Source: Rhynchospora pubera
Lineage: Eukaryota; Streptophyta; Magnoliopsida; Poales; Cyperaceae
Assembly (NCBI GenBank): GCA_028095005.1
Contig: CM051459.1
Coordinates: 256,108,229-256,172,228 of the forward strand
Length of the DNA stretch: 64,000 bases
Direction: 5' to 3'
Shown here one piece after another: positions 55,993-64,000 of this stretch. The translations under genes were made by a program, and so were the position numbers. Each line of letters opens with the position of its first letter. Position 1 is the stretch's first letter. A model generated the notes under the pieces. It made no database searches, was not told where the DNA came from, and saw nothing but the letters and a program-made list of their open reading frames with translations.

Positions 55993-57362
55993 AAAGAAGA
56001 GCCGAAATTATTTTATATAGAATTTTTGACACAAAAAATTTTAATAAAAAGAATTATTTATTTTTTTTTAATAAGAAGAAAGTTCGAACGCGTTTTATAA
56101 AAGCGTACAGTCTCTCTCCTTCGTACCCGTTTATAAAACGCGCTCGAAGGCTTCGAGCGCGTTTTATAAACGCGTAAGAGGAGAGAGCTTCAGTTACGCC
56201 TGAAGAGGCTGGTCAGACCTTCGTACGCGTTTATAAAACGCGTTCGGAGCCTTCGAGCGCGTTTTATAAACGTGTTATTAGTTTTTCATATTTTCCATCA
56301 AACCGCAACATTTAACTTATTAAAAATAATATTTTGCAATAAGGTCCCTGCATGTTTCATATTTACAAAATTCTCAAAATTTTATTTCCAATTAAAGATG
56401 TATTAAATAGATGTATCAAAATTTTATTTCCAAATAAAGATGCATTTAATTGCACATATTTTTTTTTGAACATGTGTATAATATCATTTTGTTTGAATAA
56501 TTATTCACCGACGACCCTGTAATTTTACATACTTATCTTTTGAATTGTAGTCTCTTCTCTTTTTTTTTTATTTTATGTTAGCCATATATATAATCAAATA
56601 ATATATAATATGGAAATAATTAAAATATAAATTTTTAAAACAATTTTGAACATTAAAACTTTAAACAGGCTTAACTTTTGATAGGAATGTCCGTTTGGGG
56701 TGATCGAGGACAATCCGGAAAGCTCGCGACGAGATCTACATATGTTACCGGGGTGAAACCCCGTAACGACCATTTTCGGAGCCAAAAAACGCTCTCTAGA
56801 CCTCCAAAATTCACTTTGAAAGTTTGCAAACCTAAAAACCACTCTAAACTACTAAAAAAGTTTTTAAAATCATAAATTAATCATTAAAAAGAGAAATGCA
56901 GTAAATTAAGTGACTTTCTTGATAGTTATTCAAACAAAATGATATTAATGTCAAAATTAATATTCTAATGTCATTTTTAAATAAGATTAAATTTAAAAAT
57001 AAATTTAACTTAAATTTTCACATTAATTTTTCTATTAATTTTGAAAAAAATGGTAATAACTCAATTTCGAAAAATTTACGCCTTCCTACCCGTTTATAAA
57101 ACGCGCTCGAAGGCTCCGAACGCGTTTTATAAACGCGTACGAAAGTCTGACCAGCCTTTCTGAAGCTCTCTCCTCTTACGCGTTTATAAAACGCGCTCGA
57201 AGCCTTCGAGCGCGTTTTATAAACGGGTACGAAGGAGAGAGACTGTACGCTTTTATAAAACGCGTTCGAACTTTCTTCTTATTAAAAAAAATAATAAATA
57301 ATTCTTTCTATTAAAATTTTTTGTGTCAAAAATTCTATATAAAATAATTTCGGAAAGAAGAG
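55993..57362. mobile_element. Fold-back MULE with nested palindromes, 9-bp TSD
   Basis: AAAGAAGAG at 55993-56001 and 57354-57362 flanks a 1,352-bp unit (56002-57353). Its ends are inverted repeats of about 280 bp (CCGAAATTATTTTATATAG against its complement), nearly identical apart from a 12-bp indel and a few substitutions. Each arm carries two internal palindromes built from CGTTTATAAAACGCG. The perfect one (22-bp arms around a single base) is at about 56130-56174, with its partner near 57182-57226. The AT-rich centre (56,280-57,070) has no transposase. The 9-bp duplication points to the Mutator superfamily. Confidence 0.85.
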
Positions 57363-58329
57363 GAGAGCCAAAAAGCTTTTAAAATTTTATTAATCATTTT
57401 TTGCAAAAAAATTCTCAATGAAAAAATTTGTCATGTCTAAAGTACTCATCAGTCATGCGTGGGACAATAGTTGTAGATTTAGTAGGCGGTTGGAATTCAC
57501 ATGACATAAATTTTATATAGAACACTGTCATTCAAATATGTACCAATTGTCATGTAAAAAAGGTGATTAAATTTTTAATTTTGAGCATAACTCTGGAAAA
57601 TAATTATTTGAACCTTTAATACAAATTATTACAAACAATTTTTTTTCTAAATTAGAATCCTAGGAAAATACAAAATGATTTAACAATTTTTTAAAAAATA
57701 ATGAAGTTCATAATCTTTCTGCCTTTGTACATAACCTCTTTTTTCTGTTAATAACTCTAACCAAACTGTACTAGCACATGCATCACAACGGTCGACAAAA
57801 TATTGGTTACAGAGAATGTACGATCGCAATATCAGGACATGTTATGCGCACCTCTGTTTCATTTGTTTAAAATATTTTTTTGGATCTATTTTTCGATTCG
57901 AAGCGAACCGCACCTCAGCCTTTCCCAAACCCCAACACATGGGTTTTGGACCGTTTTAAAGCCGTAAAACCCAAAAAGAAGAAAAATTTGTCTACACACG
58001 GTTCACAATACACCACCTCAGTAAACTACAACAAGGTCCCATTTGTCAGAACACATAATTACAGTATAAACTCGGTGCAGGAAAGTGCACGAGAATAAAA
58101 TTATTTAACTACAGTAGGTGGCGAGATAATAGTAGTTCGTTTCTCTTCTCTTTTTATTTTATCATTACTTTCGTTTCTAGAAAAGCCCATAGCTTCACTC
58201 TACTCTCTCTCTCTCTCCTTCACACTACGAGCTTCTTCAAGCACAAAACACCATTTTCGAGCGCTTCTACTAGGGTTTCTCGGTTCATTTCTTCTCTTAG
58301 TTCTCACTCTCTTCAGTCTCCGTGTAGCC
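57363..58329. other. Spacer and promoter of the X8 gene
   Basis: AT-rich sequence, then a CT-rich leader (about 58,180-58,329) with the look of a plant 5' UTR. No other feature. Confidence 0.5.
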
Positions 58330-61069
58330 ATGGCTGCTCTAGTGTTACTGCTCTTCCTTCTCTCCTCCATAGGCGGTTCAGGTCAGATCTACCTAGCTTT
58401 ATTAGTCGCTTTTTGTTTGATTTACAAGAGTTCCATTTATTGTACAAGTGCCTTCCTTTTTTCGTCTCTGTTACTGCGCATTTAATGTCTATTAAATATC
58501 AAATAGCCAAATTTATTTTCAATAAAACGAAAATAAAAGAGGGGATTTGTGAGAAAGTTGCTTAAGGTTTCAGCTACGGTTTATTTCAACGGTTTTTCAT
58601 ACTTGCGTGAATATTACAAGATCTGTAGTCTCAAAAAGGTCGGTTTAACTTTGAATTTTTTTAAAATTTCATTTCCCATCTCCCTTTTTCTCCTTTTTAA
58701 ATTTTGTCGCATGTGAAAAGGTGACGTGTGTTTTGTGTAATTGAATGTTATAATTAATTTTTTGTCAAAACATAATTTCTGCCTTTTTCTTTGAAGTCTC
58801 ATAAATACGGAGCTAATAATTTCATTGTTCAGAAAAATGAACTTCATGGCTTTTTTTTTTTAATAGCAGCATATCTAGCTGCTTTCCTTATCAGTTGCTG
58901 TCTTGCTGAAGATTTCATTATTTCACATAAAAAACAAACCGCTATACATAACACCAAAAAGGAGAAAAGGGGGTGAGTGATAGAGAAATATAGAGAGTGT
59001 GGCAACTTTGAGCTGCTTTCCTTTTGTGGTTGATATGTTTTTGTCAAACAATTTTCAACTTCAATTGAGCCTATCCCATTTCACTAAAAGAAAAAAGAAC
59101 ATTAATTTCTGCTTAAACAAGTTTGGTAACATTAGCTCCAGCAGAAATAACTGTAAAAGACCAAATTTCCTTCTAAACAAGATGTAATATCTGATGAAAC
59201 ATTTTCAAATGAACTAATTAAAAGTCTCTTTTATTTCAATTATTTGTGCAGATGCTCTTTGGTGCGTGTGCAGGTCAGACCAGCCTACCCCATCTCTCCA
59301 GAAAACCATAGACTATGCATGTGGAGCTGGTGCTGATTGCACCCAAATTATACAAAATGGACCTTGTTACAACCCAAATACCGTTGCCGCCCACTGTTCT
59401 TATGCTGCTAATAGCTATTTTCAGAAAAATGGACAGAATCAAATGGCCTGTAACTTCTCTGGCACCGCCACCATCAGCACAACCGACCCAAGTAAATTAT
59501 TTTTTTTTTCTTATTCATAGGGAAACATGTAAAAGAATGCATGCATTTCCAGAAAATTTGCATTGCGGACCCTCCTGTATTAAGATACTGAAAATTAATG
59601 CAGGTCTTACTTTGTGCTATTACCTTTTCACATTCAATCTAATATTGAACGGTGTCACAAATGACAAATTGATATCATCAAAATTACTAAGTTCATTTAA
59701 TTTCTTTTTTATGAAAGTGTGATGGAAAACCTGCTGCTTTAATTGAGCTTCTTCTTTGGATAAAGAAACATCAATTTGCAAAGGAATATGGAGGGGCTTC
59801 CGTATTTCTCCGAAAATTTCGTTGTTTTATATACTACGAGACAATTATTTGTGTGATTTAACGATTCTAAGATCTTTTCACTACTTGCAGAATAACTACT
59901 CAAATTTTAATATGCCTTCTTTACTGTCTTTCCTACTTTCAGGTTACAGTGGTTGCTCCTTTCCATCAACTGCAACGTATGCAACTTTCACTGCTTCTTA
60001 CATTTCTTTTTGTTAGTACATATTTGCACATTTAACCTAAATCAGCTAGCATTTAGCAGCAAGGTGCAACTGCAAGTGATGTGTTGTAGCTCTCATATCC
60101 AACTACCTTTCTGGAAAGAACAAAAAGAGATTTCTTTTTGCTATTTTCAGTTCTATACCAGAACACTTACAAGTAATAAGGTGTAATTTCATTTGTGCCG
60201 GTTAACAGTTCTGTATTAGCATGCTATAAAGTGCTGATCAATCTACTTCGAACTAGTTCTGAGGTAACTTTGCCTCGCAGGTCAAAAAGGGAGGAATTTA
60301 TTCCTTTTATCCTGATAGTGAGCTTTTGTCTGTCAGAATATCCAAAGGAAACAATATTTTTATTTGGTCCTGGGAATATTTATTGCTTCCCATTAGATAG
60401 CTCAATTATACATGTACCCTTTGCATTGTGTTCATTGCATTCATGTAGTGTTGCATAATTTATTATTATAAGAAATTAGTTACAACCTGCATGTCTCATG
60501 ATTTGTTATTAGTCTGGTCTTTCATCATTATGAAACTATGAAATATTGTGGTTCCTGTCTTTCAAAGTTGAAATTTGCATGCATGATCAGAATTTTAGTG
60601 CAAGTCTTAAAATTGTTAGATAGATCTTGTAACTTAACAGTTTGGAAGTAGAGACTAATAGATGCATTAGTAGACAATTAGAGGCTTTTCAAACTAGTGT
60701 TGACTCCTGATAGTGATGTGTTACAGTTTAGTTTTTTAAAAACATAACAACACCTTCTCAGGTGAAAATATATCCATGAAATAGAGGATGAATACGTGTA
60801 CTGACAAGGTTTTGCAACTTAATTACAGGTCTACTGGAACATCTACCACACCGACTACAGGCACACCGACCACAGGCACGTCTACATCCTTCACCCCCAC
60901 TGGAACTACTACAACTGGAGGGACAACTGCTGGTATCATGGGCGGCCTGGGCCCTACTGGTACCACCACTATAGATGGCAGTGGCACTGACGCAAGCCAC
61001 CTTCCAAAGGCCCAACTTGTTCTCGTCCTCTTCTCCATTATATTCTCACTAGCACTTTCTGTTGTTTAA
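58330..61069 (+). CDS. X8 (CBM43) domain GPI-anchored callose-binding protein, PDCB-like
   Basis: Four exons: 58330-58381, 59252-59491, 59943-59976 and 60829-61069, all GT-AG, giving 188 aa. Exon 1 encodes a signal peptide (MAALVLLLFLLSSIGGSG). Residues ~18-110 form an X8/CBM43 domain with its conserved Cys set (WCVC, YACG, DC, PCY, HCSYA, ACNFSG, GCSFPS) and the S..LQ..IDYACG and NPNT..AHCSYA signatures. A Thr/Gly/Pro-rich O-glycosylation-type linker follows, then a hydrophobic tail (QLVLVLFSIIFSLALSVV) preceded by small residues, which is a GPI signal. Relatives bind callose (beta-1,3-glucan) at plasmodesmal necks. The Arabidopsis relative I recall near At1g26460 is At1g26450, but this was not checked. 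The short 34-nt exon 3 carries the last Cys of the domain. Confidence 0.92.
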
Positions 61070-63456
61070 GCACAGAAAGAACATAAGATATGTAGCTTTT
61101 CTTTTTTTATTTTTTGGATACTGATCCTTCTAGAGAGAGAAAGTGTTGCATTTTGATGGTTTAAATGAAAGGGAAGAAAACTGGAATCTATCAAGAGACA
61201 GCCAACCCACTAGGATTTGTTGCTTAGCGAGTACAAAAGGGTATTTATTAAGTGGTGATTCCTTTCTGTTAGAGGGAAAGGCTGGCTGATATTTGGTTGG
61301 AGGGCTGTCTCTTTCTCTACGGACCTTTGTCTCTCTACCCGTTCTTTTTATTTTTCTACTTGGTTGTAAATCCAGGAGGTAGAAATTTATTAATTCGATG
61401 AGATCAATGGCCTGTTTATTTGTGTTTTTGGCAATTTATTCGCTGTCTTGCAACTATAGTTTTCACTTTTCACTGAACATTCCGCAAGTGATATTTGATG
61501 AAAAATCGTTTAGATTATTACTTAAGAAAAATAGAATATTAGAAACTCAAATCAGTACTCTGCTATGTTGTTCTCGTTGGAAATCAATCATGCACGTGTA
61601 AAAATTTGTCGATTTTAAAAAGAGGTCGCGAGATTTAATATAATCACCGAACTTAGGTCGTTGGGCTTATTGGCTGACCTCTTGAATTGACAAATCGTCT
61701 ATTTTAGGTTCTACAAGTTATTGCATAGGTTCGTGAATCATGGTGTTGTACAATGGTGCGAAACATCAAGCTGCAGCTTGTGTCAGTAAAGAACTAAAGA
61801 TCGAAAGCCTCGACAGGTAACTGTTTCTCACTTCTCAGAACCCTTCCACCCGCCATAATTTTTAAAGTTAAGAGCTTCCAAGCTATCAATGATACTTTCA
61901 CAAATATGTCTATATAAGACCATAACAATCTTACAGTTATAGTTGCTACTTAAATCAATCATGAGTACAAATCAGTGCTTGCTAAGGCCACTTCCATAAA
62001 TTCATAGATAATTAGGTGAAGCAAGCAGGACAAAGTGATGCCCCAGTTTTAATTTTTTTCGTTGACTGACAAGAAAATGCAAGGTGGTCCCATAATTAAA
62101 ACAGTGGTACGGTTTCTTCCTTTTCTTTCTTCTTTTATTAGCTGTCTTTTGCATGATTAAGCAACAGTGGTGCTGTTTTCCTCTCAATTGATGGTCTACT
62201 TTCTTGCATGATCTAATTTCGGACCAAAGCGTAAGTTAAACTGTCATTCAACCCTCCCCATTCCCCAACAATGTTGTTTGGTTTTCTCTTACACCAACAT
62301 TCTTTTCAGGAGAGTAATAATCTTTTGTGCTGTATTTTGAGTAAAAGCTACTTTAAATCGGAGAATCAGTAGATGCAAGAACACTCAGAAAAAGCAAAAG
62401 GTCTGAATAGACCAAAAACCAACACCGCTTTTTGACCAACCAGTGCTTTTGGAATTGTTTTCCTCTTGTGACATGGGCCCCATCACAGGTTCGACCCCAC
62501 AAGCTTATGATTATCATAATATCATATTTATTCTTATAATATTTATCTGTTTATCAAGAAAATAATGTTGCTTTTTCTATCTAAGAACTTAAAAGAGAGT
62601 TTTCCTCACATTTTGATGCCTAAACGAGATTCAGTTGTAATTTTTTTTTTTGAAAAAAGGCCACCCTGTTTCATTTTGAATAATGAAACAAAATTACAAA
62701 GTCTACTAAATAAGCTAACAGCAACTACTACCCACAGAATTCTGAAACCCAAATTTCAATACAGTAGTAGAAATATAAAATGCCTACTTATTAACCTGGA
62801 ATGAACTACTACCCAAAGCCATTAGAAAGGCAATTATATCACCAAAACAAGAAATACTTAGCCCAACAAAGTATGCGTATTTTTGAAATGGCCTTATTAC
62901 ATCAGAACTTGAAGAGAAACACTAAAATAAAAACTCAGAAGACAAGAGGAAGCGGCCTGTATGCTTTTTGTTTTGTCACCATTTTGTGGTTGTTCAACTC
63001 ACCATGAATCCTGGTAGCTAGGCCTTTCAGTTGTAATTATTCTAATCCTTCTTAGATATCAGAATCAGACGTAAATTTGATGGGAAACAAGGCGGTAACA
63101 GAACTGAAGAAAAACAACGGAAGGAAATTTACCATGTTGTCTATAAAAAGTTTGGGTTGTAGCTTTTTAAGGCCTAATTGCTAATTCGTGCCTATATTAA
63201 TATTCTGGGCTTAGTAAGGGTTATGTTCTTAAAAAAAAAGTACAGCCCAACATTACCAAAATTGTTTAACTAACCTTTAATTACAACACATTATCTGCTA
63301 CCGGCATTATCACCACTAACTTTACAAGGGATGCTAAAATCATAGTACCGCTGTACAAATCTGAAATGAAGCTGCAAATAAATACAAACCACAGTACTGA
63401 TATACAAATCTAGAATGAAGCTGCAAATAGAAAACACAACTCTTCCTTGCCTCAGA
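61070..63456. other. Intergenic spacer
   Basis: Begins with the 3' UTR of the X8 gene. A minus-strand poly(A)-tailed relic may end near 62640 (T-run followed by GAAAAAAGGCCACCCTG). No gene is supported. Confidence 0.45.
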
Positions 63457-63615
63457 CTAATTGAGAACTTTTTGGAGTTGTTCTTGTGTTACATTCTCTC
63501 TTGCAAGAAAACTCAGAATTAGTTCAGTTACTTTCTCTGGTTTCTCGACATGTGGAATATGGCCACATTCAGGTATCATGTGTAGCACTGAATCTTGAAG
63601 ATCGTTACAGAGCTT
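63457..63615 (-). CDS. Alpha/beta hydrolase, last exon (partial gene)
   Basis: Terminal exon on the minus strand, following an acceptor (GTATGCAG) at 63616-63623. Its 52 codons read KLCNDLQDSVLHMIPECGHI, then PHVEKPEKVTELILSFL, then a polar tail and stop. The phrase CGHIPHVEKPE is the catalytic-His region of alpha/beta hydrolase fold enzymes such as epoxide-hydrolase-like proteins, with the acid strand just before it in earlier exons. The rest of the gene lies beyond the window or beyond an intron covering 63616-64000. Substrate unknown. Confidence 0.75.
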   Translation of the reverse strand, partial: KLCNDLQDSVLHMIPECGHIPHVEKPEKVTELILSFLARENVTQEQLQKVLN

Positions 63616-64000
63616 CTGCATACATACGACCAAAGAAATTCTTTAGAATACCTCATGTGAGTGTAAATTAAGTACGCTAGCAATAACAATCAACACTAAA
63701 TGAATCAATTTGAAACTATTGCAGTCGCATAGCACCTGTCGTAGTGGTAATACTGTTGAGGATTTGTCAGGATCTCACCACAGACATTATTCTGACAACC
63801 ACATTCCATGTGAATATAGTGTACACCAATAATGATAATCAGGAATTCATACTCAAGTGGTCACAACACTACAGCTTTGAATATACTTCAGAAAATAGGT
63901 ATAATTGTTTACTGAGGCTTAATTACACAACTGACACACATGAGGCTTAATTAAAGCTTACAAGCCAAATTGTTAGTTATGTTCTTGGTTTCCGTTTCAA
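63616..64000 (-). other. Probable intron of the alpha/beta hydrolase gene
   Basis: No coding segment is recognised upstream of the last exon within the remaining 385 bases. It is taken as intron of the partial gene. Confidence 0.4.

Noticed and set aside
60195..60458. 87-aa frame in the third intron of the X8 gene
   Set aside because: No domain; lies within an intron bounded by good splice sites.

Overview
This window looks like a nuclear chromosome segment of a eudicot plant. Its genes carry many GT-AG introns and AT-rich introns and spacers. The gene families are typical of plants: two organelle-type pentatricopeptide repeat (PPR) proteins, a plasmodesmal callose-binding X8 protein, an NLE/WD40 ribosome-biogenesis protein, a plant-only 'dentin sialophosphoprotein-like' family member and At4g10955-type lipases. 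The transposons are plant classes: Ty3/gypsy Athila, Copia-like solo LTR, LINE, MULE, hAT and MITEs. I cannot name the species.

Layout. 0.5-4.4 kb: six-exon PPR gene resembling At1g26460 (+). 6.1-7.6 kb: single-exon PPR gene (-). 7.8-8.0 kb: two identical tRNA-Ala(UGC) genes (-). 8.5-9.1 kb: a duplicated segment and a truncated MITE. 9.68-20.74 kb: a complete, very young Athila-type LTR retrotransposon with one long open gag-pol frame, flanked by the target-site duplication (TSD) GGAGG. 21.5-22.1 kb: a MULE-type MITE with a 9-bp TSD. 22.25-24.25 kb: an aberrant retroelement made of one full LTR followed by an inverted partial LTR, flanked by the TSD TACAC. 25.7-31.6 kb: dentin-sialophosphoprotein-like gene (+). 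32.3-34.5 and 35.8-37.6 kb: tandem paralogous lipases (-). 39.8-43.5 kb: WDR12 (-). 44.4-47.6 kb: a LINE relic split by a MITE and by a Copia-like solo LTR with TSD AGAAT. 49-54.5 kb: a transposon graveyard holding a hAT transposase relic, a RING-H2 pseudogene, an LTR fragment and an orphan terminal exon. 56.0-57.35 kb: a fold-back MULE with nested palindromes and a 9-bp TSD. 58.3-61.1 kb: X8/GPI callose-binding protein (+). 63.4-64 kb: last exon of an alpha/beta hydrolase (-), running off the window.

The most unusual signal is architectural. Three LTRs with unrelated U3 sequence (the intact Athila-type element, the 22.25-kb element and the 53.9-54.3 kb fragment) each carry pairs of short GC-rich near-palindromes. 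Their repeat starts are 20-22 bp apart, and pairs lie just upstream of the TATA box. In the intact element the same paired boxes also recur inside the gag-pol frame, only in linkers between domains, where they encode a repeated peptide. They recur again in the 3' non-coding region. Each element family has its own box sequence but the same geometry. I know of no standard annotation for this.

Housekeeping genes and transposons are interleaved, and no operon-like or cluster logic links the genes beyond the lipase tandem and the tRNA tandem. Exon boundaries were set by reading-frame continuity, splice consensus and remembered family sequences. No alignment or database search was run.
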